A DNA stretch of 64,000 nucleotides, taken from positions 83,467 to 147,466 of the IMG/VR virus record IMGVR_UViG_3300010430_000005; one strand, written 5' to 3'. A program made the translations under genes and the position numbers. The DNA comes from a virus. The notes under the pieces are model-generated. The model made no database searches. It worked only from the letters and a program-made list of their open reading frames with translations, and was not told the origin of the DNA. Below are positions 13,692-20,688 of this stretch, one piece after another; positions within the stretch are counted from its first letter, which is position 1, and every line of letters starts with the position of its first letter.

Positions 13692-15185
13692 ATGAAAAAT
13701 ATTTTACACCTACTAACCGCAATTATTCGCACAGATGGATATAAGACCAGTCAGTTCTTGCAGTATCCAAAAGACACTACGCATATCAGTTCGTATATCG
13801 AATCGCGTGGTGGAGAACGTGAAAGTGTATTCTTTGGGGCGCAAGCATTTATCAAAGATTACATGATGAATCCATTCACAATGGCAGACATTAATTTTGC
13901 AGAAAAAGTTTTCCGCAAATATGGTGTTCCCTTCAACCGCAAAGGCTGGGAAATCATTGTCAATGAGTATGGTGGTATGCTCCCCGTCGAAATTGAAGCA
14001 GCCCCAGAAGGGACTGTTATGGAAACAAGTAATGTCCAACTTCAAATTGTCAATACAGATGACCGGTTGGGATGGTTGACTAGTTATGTAGAGACTGCAC
14101 TGTTGCGCGGAATTTGGTATCCATCAACTGTTGCGACAAAGTCCCGTAAGATCAAAAAGATTATCGCAAAAGGTCTGTATAAGACAAGTGATATTCCGCT
14201 TGATATTTTGATGGGTCCGGTTCTGAAATTTACTCTAAACGATTTCGGTGCCCGTGGAGCAAGTTCTACTGAAACTGCTGTTCTTGGCGGAATGGCACAC
14301 TTGGTAAACTTCTGGGGTAGTGATACCATTGAAGGCATGATTGGCGCATATGCTTACTACAATGCGGATATTTTTGATCCAGAGACTACACCAGTAGCAG
14401 GGTCAATTCCCGCAAGTGAACATAGCACTATGACTAGTTGGGGAAAAGAGAACGAAGTTGACGCATATGAAAATATGATTGACCAATTCTCAGCACCTAG
14501 CAAAATCTATGCCTGCGTAAGTGACAGTTATGATATCTACAATGCGGTAAAAAACCTATGGGGCGATGCTCTAAAAGTGAAAGTCATTGAAAGTGGTGGA
14601 ACTTTGGTTGTGCGTCCCGACTCGGGTGATCCTACTACCGTTCCTATTGAAATTCTGGATATTCTTGCTGAAAAGTTTGGATATACTGTAAACTCAAAAG
14701 GATTTAAAGTTCTTGCACAACGCGAGGATGGTAGTGCTATCGTTAAGGTCATTCAAGGTGACGGATTGAATGAAGAGACTTTGCAGGTTTTGATTGACAA
14801 TATCATCAAAGCAAGGTATAGTCTTGAAAACATTGCCTTTGGTATGGGTGGTGGCTTGCTGAATAATGTTAGTAGAGACACATTAAAATACGCTATGAAA
14901 GCAAGCGCACGGCGCGATGCAAATGGTGTGTGGCACTATGTATTTAAAGACCCCATCACCGACAAAAGCAAAACTTCTAAGAAAGGTCGCCTTGCGCTTG
15001 TTTATAATTGTGGTCTTGGTAGTTGTTCTTATAAAACTGTTCCAGAATTTGTCGCACAAGAACGCGGCGAGAACCTTCTACGCAAAATTTTTCGCAATGG
15101 GGAATTGCTTGTAGAAGATGATTTTGAAACAGTTCGTGAACGTGCTGAATTGCTTGAGGAAGAATATATTCCTCAAGAAATTTAG
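13692..15185 (+). CDS. nadV: Nicotinamide phosphoribosyltransferase (NadV/NAMPT)
   Basis: 497 aa, full length for the NAMPT family. It makes NMN from nicotinamide and PRPP. Visible active-site motifs: NDFGARGASS (about 183-192), FWGSDT (Asp211), EHSTMTSWGKENE with the catalytic His244, VVRPDSGDP (about 306-314) and GMGGGLLN. These match the human enzyme (EHST, RPDSGDP, GSGGGLLQ). Its product NMN is the substrate of the adenylyltransferases at 1037 and 8548, so the phage encodes a complete nicotinamide-to-NAD+ route. A TATAAATA element upstream suggests late expression. Ribosome-binding site AGGAG. Confidence 0.95.
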   Translation: MKNILHLLTAIIRTDGYKTSQFLQYPKDTTHISSYIESRGGERESVFFGAQAFIKDYMMNPFTMADINFAEKVFRKYGVPFNRKGWEIIVNEYGGMLPVEIEAAPEGTVMETSNVQLQIVNTDDRLGWLTSYVETALLRGIWYPSTVATKSRKIKKIIAKGLYKTSDIPLDILMGPVLKFTLNDFGARGASSTETAVLGGMAHLVNFWGSDTIEGMIGAYAYYNADIFDPETTPVAGSIPASEHSTMTSWGKENEVDAYENMIDQFSAPSKIYACVSDSYDIYNAVKNLWGDALKVKVIESGGTLVVRPDSGDPTTVPIEILDILAEKFGYTVNSKGFKVLAQREDGSAIVKVIQGDGLNEETLQVLIDNIIKARYSLENIAFGMGGGLLNNVSRDTLKYAMKASARRDANGVWHYVFKDPITDKSKTSKKGRLALVYNCGLGSCSYKTVPEFVAQERGENLLRKIFRNGELLVEDDFETVRERAELLEEEYIPQEI

Positions 15186-15206
15186 CGTTACTAAAAGGAG
15201 GATGTG

Positions 15207-15236
15207 ATGACATTCGAAAAAAGAGTAGGTATATAA
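15207..15236 (+). other. Nine-codon reading frame behind a perfect ribosome-binding site
   Basis: AAAGGAGG (15194-15201) is followed after 5 nt by ATG and the codons for MTFEKRVGI, then TAA. The ribosome-binding site is among the strongest in the window, yet the frame is tiny. It could be a leader peptide, the remnant of a deleted gene, or chance. Confidence 0.3.
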
Positions 15237-15242
15237 AAAACA

Positions 15243-15267
15243 GTGGGGCAGGGAAACTTGCCCCCAC
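15243..15267 (+). terminator. Hairpin after nadV
   Basis: GTGGGGCA (15243-15250) pairs with TGCCCCCAC (15259-15267) with one bulged C. It is followed by ATATTATAG, not a clear T-run. Probably a weak terminator or a 3'-end stabiliser for the nadV transcript. Confidence 0.4.
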
Positions 15268-15328
15268 ATATTATAGTTAATGATGAGATAAGTTACCTTG
15301 AGGTATCTTCAACTACTAAGGACACATT

Positions 15329-15712
15329 ATGGATATTGACCTGAACACATTCGCAGAACAAAACGAAGAATTAGATAATAAGGCAAGTATGTTGTTCTAC
15401 GACATCGAAAAGTTAGAACGTCGTTATGGAAACAAGTATAGGGAACATTATGACTATGATTACTTTGTAATCGACACATGTGGTTATATAAGTTTGAAGG
15501 GTAGCTACTATTGGCAAGGTTCAACAGACGAAATTGAATATGCCGTGACCTTTGATCAGTTTCTTAGCCCAGAAGAGTATATAAAAAAACACGAAGCCGA
15601 CCTTATAGCCAAAGCCGAAGAAGCCCGAAAAAAGGTAGAAGCGCAGAAAGCTAAAGAACGCCAAAAAGAATATGAAGAATTCTTGAAACTGAAAGCCAAG
15701 TTCGGCGAATAA
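15329..15712 (+). CDS. Hypothetical protein with C-terminal coiled coil
   Basis: 127 aa. Residues about 88-125 are a highly charged Lys/Glu/Ala helix (EEARKKVEAQKAKERQKEYE) typical of a coiled coil. The N-terminal part is acidic and Tyr-rich (YREHYDYDYFVID). Function unknown. The next gene starts 1 nt after its stop. Confidence 0.6.
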   Translation: MDIDLNTFAEQNEELDNKASMLFYDIEKLERRYGNKYREHYDYDYFVIDTCGYISLKGSYYWQGSTDEIEYAVTFDQFLSPEEYIKKHEADLIAKAEEARKKVEAQKAKERQKEYEEFLKLKAKFGE

Positions 15713-15713
15713 A

Positions 15714-15890
15714 ATGAATAATTCAGTACAACCAAAATACAAAAACACTGTTGTCTGTAACCATTGTCATGCAGAATACAACCCAAATTTGAATTGGGTT
15801 TCTGGATATTACGAAACAGGAACAACTGGCAATTTCATCGCAACTTCAAAAATTGAAAAAGGAAAATGCCCTATTTGCAGGAGAAAATAA
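15714..15890 (+). CDS. Zinc-ribbon protein, 58 aa
   Basis: CNHC near residues 15-18 and CPIC near 52-55 form a two-pair zinc ribbon; it starts MNNSVQPKYKNTVVC. The stop TAA overlaps the next ATG (TAATG). A third small zinc-binding protein in this region. Function unknown. Confidence 0.65.
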   Translation: MNNSVQPKYKNTVVCNHCHAEYNPNLNWVSGYYETGTTGNFIATSKIEKGKCPICRRK

Positions 15891-16081
15891 TGAAACCTTA
15901 TATTTGCACAAAAAACGATTGGGATTACGAAGTTATTGATGTATTTCTTGTCATTGAAAATATGGATGATATTCATTTAAAAGTATTTGATGACTTTGAA
16001 TGGCGAGAAGCAGATGAATATGCTAAAACTATGGCATCCGCATTGGATATTGAATTTGTTGGAGATAGGACAGATACATGA
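15890..16081 (+). CDS. Small acidic hypothetical protein
   Basis: 63 aa from ATG 15890, which overlaps the previous stop codon. Acidic, starts MKPYICTKNDWDYEVI and ends EFVGDRTDT. The bases encoding GDRTD recur at 16332-16350, so its 3' end appears to be duplicated downstream. Function unknown. Confidence 0.55.
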   Translation: MKPYICTKNDWDYEVIDVFLVIENMDDIHLKVFDDFEWREADEYAKTMASALDIEFVGDRTDT

Positions 16082-16350
16082 ATAATATACACAATGTCTT
16101 GATTATATAGAAAGAAAAGAAAATGTTTTATATTAGAGACGAAGGCGAACCAGTTAAAAACGGATTCAACTTTTATCCGTTAAGTTCAACCAACAGCAGA
16201 GGTGTTGTTATCCGTATATGGAAGATTTCTATTTGGATGAGATATAGTCTACTAACAAAGAGAATATCCATTAGTTTTAAAAGACAACACAATGATTTGC
16301 TTTGTGTCTTAAATAAAAAATGCTAAAATTCTTGGAGATAGGACAGATAC
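16059..16350 (+). repeat. 19-bp direct repeats flanking a small gene
   Basis: TTGGAGATAGGACAGATAC occurs at 16059-16077 and again at 16332-16350. The sequence ATGCTAAAA also precedes both copies, closer to the second. The second copy looks like a shortened duplicate of the 3' end of the gene at 15890, with the gene at 16123 between the copies. Confidence 0.7.
16123..16326 (+). CDS. Small hypothetical protein between direct repeats
   Basis: 67 aa, basic, with a central RGVVIRIWKISIWMRYSLL segment that could be an amphipathic or membrane-associated strand or helix. Ribosome-binding site weak (AAAGAAAAG). It lies between two copies of a 19-bp repeat. Function unknown; it may not be expressed. 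Confidence 0.4.
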   Translation: MFYIRDEGEPVKNGFNFYPLSSTNSRGVVIRIWKISIWMRYSLLTKRISISFKRQHNDLLCVLNKKC

Positions 16351-16614
16351 GTGACAATTGAAAATATAAAAGCAGGGTTTTGGCAAGTTCAAGACAAAGT
16401 TGATAAATCAACTATCCAAAAATTCACAAGTTCATGTGACCGTGATGATTGCTGTGTCAGTGCCAGAATGATTAGCGAAACAACTTGTATGGGAATATCA
16501 GACCATTATTATAAACAGGGTAGATTAATTATCAGCGATCACAACAGGCATAAAGTTTCTATGTGTTGTAGTAAATGTTGGCGTCATGAAGTGATGAATA
16601 ATTATGAAAATTGA
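16351..16614 (+). CDS. Cys-rich hypothetical protein
   Basis: 87 aa with a GTG start at 16351; GGAGATAGGA lies upstream. Cys are grouped as CDRDDCC (about 29-35) and CCSKC (about 73-77), suggesting a metal-binding domain. It overlaps the next gene by 11 nt. Function unknown. Confidence 0.5.
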   Translation: MTIENIKAGFWQVQDKVDKSTIQKFTSSCDRDDCCVSARMISETTCMGISDHYYKQGRLIISDHNRHKVSMCCSKCWRHEVMNNYEN

Positions 16615-16804
16615 AACAGAAGATTATTTTTGGGAATGCGGCGATGGTTGCTGCACTCAATACGGAACCTATCTGTATATTGATGGAAAGCTACTGGAAG
16701 ATCGTGAGTTTAGTAGTTCTGGAGATGCTTATCAGTATGTTCTAAAAGAAATGCTAGGTCACGAAGTAGATTATATCTACAATGAGGATGAGGATGAAGA
16801 ATGA
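16604..16804 (+). CDS. Small acidic hypothetical protein
   Basis: 66 aa starting MKIETEDYFWECGDGCCTQYG with a Cys cluster, then a very acidic end (YNEDEDEE). It overlaps both neighbours (ATGA at 16801). Function unknown; the look is of a small beta domain common in phage accessory regions. Confidence 0.6.
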   Translation: MKIETEDYFWECGDGCCTQYGTYLYIDGKLLEDREFSSSGDAYQYVLKEMLGHEVDYIYNEDEDEE

Positions 16805-16965
16805 AACCTGATGGAAAATTAATAGCAGAACAACTTGCAAAAGAATTGGCAAGTGTTCAACCAATGCCTAGTGATTGCTTGAAAAATTTATATGAAGCAA
16901 GCAAATCGGAAGATGAACTTAGGAAAGATGGATATGAACCTGTTAGCGGTTTGGGTCTTATGTGA
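16801..16965 (+). CDS. Small conserved-looking phage protein
   Basis: 54 aa: starts MKPDGKLIAEQLAKELASVQ and ends EPVSGLGLM. From memory, related proteins continue with a Trp and a short tail. Here TGA takes that place and the codons after it (for VKDE, then TAA) would fit such a tail. This may be another TGG-to-TGA change, but the truncation is slight and the protein may be functional. Confidence 0.55.
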   Translation: MKPDGKLIAEQLAKELASVQPMPSDCLKNLYEASKSEDELRKDGYEPVSGLGLM

Positions 16966-16972
16966 GTAAAAG

Positions 16973-17110
16973 ATGAGTAACAATTGGATAAACTGGCGAT
17001 TTGGTAAATATCATTTGCAAATCGGACCAGATGAAAGGTTTTGGATTAGTTTTAGGAAGAACACTTTTTGGGTTTCTCATTCTTATGAGAAATGGTTTGA
17101 GAGGTATTAA
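16973..17110 (+). CDS. Small aromatic-rich protein, 45 aa
   Basis: ATG 16973, stop directly before the next ATG. Starts MSNNWINWRFGKYHLQIG; rich in Trp, Phe and Tyr and basic. No function recognised. Confidence 0.5.
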   Translation: MSNNWINWRFGKYHLQIGPDERFWISFRKNTFWVSHSYEKWFERY

Positions 17111-17318
17111 ATGAAAATAAAAGCATCAACTACAATTCAACTACCAAAATGTATTGACAAATTTCCTACGGAAACTTGGTGCAGAAAAAAGGAAACGTAT
17201 CCTAACATTCTTTGGACTTTGGACAGCAGAAGATGAATTGTATGAAATTCTGTCGGAAGAAATCCGTAATGAAATTGACAAAGAAATTCTTGCAAAGGTG
17301 AAAATAAATGAAAACTAA
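17111..17318 (+). pseudogene. Frameshifted small phage gene
   Basis: From ATG 17111 the frame encodes MKIKASTTIQLPKCIDKFPTETW, then becomes basic and stops at 17234-17236. The +1 frame carries a convincing continuation, EKRKRILTFFGLWTAEDE and then LYEILSEEIRNEIDKEIL, to TAA at 17316. The join lies at or near the A6 run around 17182-17190. Together the parts make a protein of about 68 aa. Single-base indel in a real gene, or a sequence error. Confidence 0.65.
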
Positions 17319-17628
17319 TTGTATTATATGTAAATGCGAAATTGACAATTGGGACATTGCCTATCCCGAAAATGAAGCACAAGTTCATCCAATTGGAGGC
17401 ACTGCATTCCGAACATATGGTCATTATGGTTCTACTATTTTTGACCCTATGGATGCGACATACCTAGAAGTTGTGTTCTGCGATGATTGCTTGAAAGAAA
17501 GATTGGAATATACATATGAAGGTGTCAACCAAAAATACAAAGCAGAATTGGAGGAACAACGCAAAGAACAAGATGAACTGATAAACTTTATTTTAGAAGA
17601 AAGAGAAAATGATGACAACGGTTCGTGA
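17308..17628 (+). CDS. Zinc-binding hypothetical protein
   Basis: 106 aa with CIICKC near residues 5-10 and CDDC near 56-59, a likely zinc site, and a C-terminal charged helix (KAELEEQRKEQDELIN). It overlaps the previous frameshifted gene and the next gene. Function unknown. Confidence 0.6.
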   Translation: MKTNCIICKCEIDNWDIAYPENEAQVHPIGGTAFRTYGHYGSTIFDPMDATYLEVVFCDDCLKERLEYTYEGVNQKYKAELEEQRKEQDELINFILEERENDDNGS

Positions 17629-17977
17629 ACAAGCAAAGCAAGAAGCACTGAAAAAACTAGAAGGTCGCAAATCATTGAGAGATGGTATGACATCAGAACA
17701 GTTAGATTTTCTTGCGAATTATAACGGTCCTATTGAAGTTGGGGCAGTTACAAACGCGCACCCACATCATACATCAGAATATGTAGAATGGATGGCAGGG
17801 GTTTGGAAAGAAAATTCCGAACGCCAACAATGTAATGTTGCTTTTGACTTTCTTTCCCCACACAACGGCGAGTACTGGTACAAATGCACCACCTGCGGAG
17901 CAAAAGATTGGTTTGCTCGTTACGATCTGCCGTCGAGCAACGAGCCGATAAAGGGGTGCAAGAATAGTGACTTATGA
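17609..17977 (+). CDS. Zinc-binding hypothetical protein
   Basis: 122 aa (ATG 17609 or 17612). An N-terminal charged helix (REQAKQEALKKLEGRK) is followed by a C-terminal part with CTTCGAKDWFARYD; a Cys and His residues nearby could complete a metal site. It overlaps both neighbours. Function unknown. Confidence 0.6.
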   Translation: MMTTVREQAKQEALKKLEGRKSLRDGMTSEQLDFLANYNGPIEVGAVTNAHPHHTSEYVEWMAGVWKENSERQQCNVAFDFLSPHNGEYWYKCTTCGAKDWFARYDLPSSNEPIKGCKNSDL

Positions 17978-18320
17978 TAAGCTTCTCGCATTGGCTCAAA
18001 AGCGACGCCAATTAGAAAAAGAAAAACTCCGTAGACATATTGAAATGGGGTATATCAAAGGAGAGGTGCATCCTAACGGGTCTATATCTTACCAGACTAA
18101 ACCGAAGGGTATTCGGAATTGGTACGATACTCGCACCCTAATAAATCGTGTAGAGAAACGAATGGACATGAATGGGTCATCAGGCGGAGAGAGGTATTGC
18201 CCGATCAACGGAAAGTGGCAACTACAGATTCGCGGTAAACACATGCGAAGACTTTTGAAAGCGAGACCGCACTGGAAACAAGTAGGTCGAAAAATAATTG
18301 ATATGGAGAATGTAAAATGA
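17967..18320 (+). CDS. Basic hypothetical protein
   Basis: 117 aa, strongly basic (LAQKRRQLEKEKLRRHIEMG; later RGKHMRRLLKARPHWKQ), consistent with nucleic-acid binding. No family recognised. Coupled by overlap to both neighbours. Confidence 0.6.
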   Translation: MTYDKLLALAQKRRQLEKEKLRRHIEMGYIKGEVHPNGSISYQTKPKGIRNWYDTRTLINRVEKRMDMNGSSGGERYCPINGKWQLQIRGKHMRRLLKARPHWKQVGRKIIDMENVK

Positions 18321-18613
18321 ATATAGATACAGAAGCGTTTCAAGAAATAATGTGGGGCGATAACGAAGATTTTAAAGCATTGACCGACACCACAATCGAA
18401 GAACAAAGCCGATGGTCAGTTTATAAATCTTGTGTATACAAGCAGTTGTCTACAGGTAAGCTGTTCGAAGCATACTGGGGCGAAGGCGCGACCGAATATC
18501 AAGAAGGCCAATCAGAACCGTGGTCATTAACAGAAGTCGTGCCTGTAGAAGTTACTGTCACCAAATACAAAACAGCAAAAGACGGTATTCGTTTCGAAGG
18601 ATACACAGAATGA
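18317..18613 (+). CDS. Acidic hypothetical protein
   Basis: 98 aa, starting MNIDTEAFQEIMWGDNED. The central part (SRWSVYKSCVYKQLSTGKLF then EAYWGEGATEYQEG) looks like a small beta-sheet domain. Coupled by ATGA overlaps to genes on both sides. Function unknown. Confidence 0.6.
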   Translation: MNIDTEAFQEIMWGDNEDFKALTDTTIEEQSRWSVYKSCVYKQLSTGKLFEAYWGEGATEYQEGQSEPWSLTEVVPVEVTVTKYKTAKDGIRFEGYTE

Positions 18614-18957
18614 GCAGTAATGTAATGAGCACCGGAATGATGGTCCCTCTTAATCGTAAGCTAACCGAAGAAGAGCGCGACGACTGGAGCGAAGTTCTTT
18701 GGGATCAAAATAGCAATGTAAATTTCAACTACGAAGGGACCATGGCGTACACCGACGAAGGCGGTAGCGAATATGGCGTCTACTTCGGCGAGATGACAAG
18801 CCTTGATATGTCCAATTTTGATGATCTAAAACAGTTTGGTCTATCTATAGTCGAAGATCAAGCTCGACCTTACCGCGAATACTGGTATAACGGAGCAGAC
18901 TCAGACCACAACATGATGACCCTTGAGGATTTTCTAAAACGAACCAAACAAATCTAA
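18610..18957 (+). CDS. Acidic hypothetical protein
   Basis: 115 aa from ATG 18610, which overlaps the previous stop codon. Very acidic with aromatic residues (LTEEERDDWSEVLWDQN; EYWYNGADSDHNMM). DNA mimicry could be considered from the charge, but nothing specific supports it. Function unknown. Confidence 0.6.
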   Translation: MSSNVMSTGMMVPLNRKLTEEERDDWSEVLWDQNSNVNFNYEGTMAYTDEGGSEYGVYFGEMTSLDMSNFDDLKQFGLSIVEDQARPYREYWYNGADSDHNMMTLEDFLKRTKQI

Positions 18958-18975
18958 AAAATATTTAGAAAACTA

Positions 18976-19050
18976 TTGACATATCTTGAAGGAGTAGTTA
19001 CTTTCATACTATAGACAAAAGAGGTCAAGTATGGATTTCACTACTCCTTC
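18976..19050 (+). promoter_or_regulatory. Promoter whose spacer is complementary to the start of the next gene
   Basis: TTGACA (18976-18981), 17 bp, TACTTT (18999-19004, weak). GAAGGAGTAGT (18988-18998, in the spacer) is an exact inverted match to ACTACTCCTTC (19040-19050, codons 4-7 of the HNH gene). Read-through RNA could fold the two together. RNA started at this promoter lacks the left arm. Confidence 0.55.
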
Positions 19051-19579
19051 TATCATCACAGATGAACCGTCAAAACAGCCATACATTGAAGAATACGGAA
19101 AAGTTATGTGTGCTGATCTAGCATTTAAGCAAGCGAAGAAAGTGCACCTACGTACTCGCCTAGCAGAAGCACAAAATTGGAAGTGTTGTTTCTGTGGCGT
19201 CGAAATGATGCAACATCCCAAACAACGAAACAGTGCTACTATCGAACATGTGACGCCGCGTTCACAAGGTGGGGCGAATTCAGAAGAAAACTACGCCATT
19301 TCTTGCTACACTTGTAACCACAATCGCGGCGATCTTGATTGGCAAATTTTCATGGATCGTAAACATGAAGTGACCCAAAAAGAAAAAAACAAGCGACAAC
19401 GTGATATGGAAAAACGCCTCGAAAAGTGGTTGAAAAAAGCACATAAACATGCAGAACTTGATTGGAAAATCAACGATGTTGTTCAGTGTTTTGACGACTG
19501 GTTGAACACTCTGAAACTAGGCAAATACAAGGATCAATTCATGCAGATGCTTGACGAATCTGGTGTGAAATATACTTGA
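19031..19579 (+). CDS. HNH endonuclease
   Basis: 182 aa. Residues about 46-100 form an HNH domain: CCFCG, then ATIEHVTPRSQGG with the catalytic His pair region, NYAISCYTCNHNRG with the second zinc Cys pair and the N/H positions. The C-terminal half is a charged helix. Free-standing HNH nucleases in phages are often homing enzymes or packaging helpers. No intron is visible around it, so it is likely a free-standing homing-type gene. Confidence 0.88.
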   Translation: MDFTTPSIITDEPSKQPYIEEYGKVMCADLAFKQAKKVHLRTRLAEAQNWKCCFCGVEMMQHPKQRNSATIEHVTPRSQGGANSEENYAISCYTCNHNRGDLDWQIFMDRKHEVTQKEKNKRQRDMEKRLEKWLKKAHKHAELDWKINDVVQCFDDWLNTLKLGKYKDQFMQMLDESGVKYT

Positions 19580-19604
19580 CATTCGAGCGTCTTTGTAATA
19601 TCAC
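19576..19604 (+). promoter_or_regulatory. Sigma70-like promoter
   Basis: TTGACA (19576-19581) overlaps the HNH stop codon; 17 bp later TATCAC (19599-19604). AATATC.CGTA over the -10 is nearly complementary to TACGATATT just before the ATG at 19635, a bulged version of the promoter-to-start pairing seen elsewhere. Confidence 0.5.
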
Positions 19605-19634
19605 GTATGTATGTAAAAAGAAGGTACGATATTT

Positions 19635-19811
19635 ATGTACAAAGTTAAATACTACTTCGCAACTGGCCGTACGATCACAACCAAATACACTACTGCTAAG
19701 CGAGCAAAGCAAGCTGCTATAGAGGAAGTAGAAAGCGGCAAGTTCGTTAAAGCAGAGTACCTCGGTAAAACCAAACACAAAGCCTGGTGCCCTCGCCAGC
19801 ACATCGCTTGA
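19635..19811 (+). CDS. Small basic protein, 58 aa
   Basis: Starts MYKVKYYFATGRTITTKYTTAK. Lys/Arg-rich with a short helix (TAKRAKQAAIEEVESGKF). GAAGG lies before the ATG region. It could be a small beta-alpha nucleic-acid-binding protein; this is a composition argument only. Confidence 0.55.
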   Translation: MYKVKYYFATGRTITTKYTTAKRAKQAAIEEVESGKFVKAEYLGKTKHKAWCPRQHIA

Positions 19812-19824
19812 TAGGAGAATGATT

Positions 19825-20100
19825 ATGTCCTTAGATCCCAACTATAAAGAAGTGTCTATTTGGGTTGACCGCACCACATATAATGGATATATGGTGTTTG
19901 ACCATCTAGGAAGTTTCGTTATCACTCAAGATGTGACAAAAGCAATTGCGTGGGCATTGGATAGGTCAAAAATCATCGGAAGTAGCGAATCCGTCAAAGT
20001 GTATTACATAGGCACCGTGGGGCAATACGCAGAAAACCCCGGTGAGCGGTTTTCGGAACCTTACGATTGGGAGCGCGGTGCTCGAGAGTTGATGGGGTAA
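19825..20100 (+). CDS. Hypothetical protein
   Basis: 91 aa from ATG 19825, chosen because AGGAG lies 7 nt before it; ATG 19819 is too close to that site. Starts MSLDPNYKEVSIWVDRTTYN. No family recognised. Confidence 0.6.
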   Translation: MSLDPNYKEVSIWVDRTTYNGYMVFDHLGSFVITQDVTKAIAWALDRSKIIGSSESVKVYYIGTVGQYAENPGERFSEPYDWERGARELMG

Positions 20101-20114
20101 TTATGGAGCATACC

Positions 20115-20663
20115 ATGGAAGAAGACAAAATCGAGTTTGAAGAAAATTCGGAACCGATTGAACCAAAAGATTACTTCAATGATCTGAAAGAAAAGATTAC
20201 TGACGTACAACTGGAGCAACTCGAACGTAACCGAGAATTTCTCGCAAAAGAGTTGAAGAAGGCGCATTTGATGGGTCAGAAAAACCTGACCCATCAGGCA
20301 TCTTTCATGTGGGAAATTCTCGAAAAGGAAATGATCCTACATGCGACCGGCATTCGCAAATATGTACACCGACAAGATGTTGTGAAACTTATTGATAACG
20401 TTTCTCCTAAAAATTCGGTCAAAATTGTCGAGCTGGAAAACTACCCTCGATCTATTCCGGACGAGAATATGGAAGATATCATCAAAGCTCAAGATTTGGG
20501 ATTGTTTGATGTTCTTCTAGTTTTGTATACCGACTTGACCGATGAAGAAGTGAATACACCAGAACAAAAAGAATTTGCAGCACGCAATCGTGATCCTGTT
20601 GTTTTTGGTATGTTCGTCGAAGATAAAATTAACCTAAACCTCCAAGAACCAGAGGAATATTGA
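20115..20663 (+). CDS. Conserved phage hypothetical protein
   Basis: 182 aa from ATG 20115, preceded by GGAG at good spacing (ATG 20103 is an in-frame alternative). A long charged helix (LEQLERNREFLAKELKKAHL) is followed by a compact domain (LGLFDVLLVLYTDLTDEEV; RNRDPVVFGMFVEDK). Similar proteins occur in other large phages to my memory, without known function. It lies directly before the interrupted gene at 20666. Confidence 0.65.
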   Translation: MEEDKIEFEENSEPIEPKDYFNDLKEKITDVQLEQLERNREFLAKELKKAHLMGQKNLTHQASFMWEILEKEMILHATGIRKYVHRQDVVKLIDNVSPKNSVKIVELENYPRSIPDENMEDIIKAQDLGLFDVLLVLYTDLTDEEVNTPEQKEFAARNRDPVVFGMFVEDKINLNLQEPEEY

Positions 20664-20688
20664 TAATGGAAAAACTAGAGTTCGTTCT

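Noticed and set aside
10968-16965. General reassignment of TGA to Trp
   Set aside because: TGA serves as a normal stop with ATGA overlaps at many gene joins, and TGG is the usual Trp codon in all core genes.
18610-18957. Acidic protein as a DNA-mimic antirestriction protein
   Set aside because: Only net charge supports it; no recognisable Ocr- or ArdA-like sequence.
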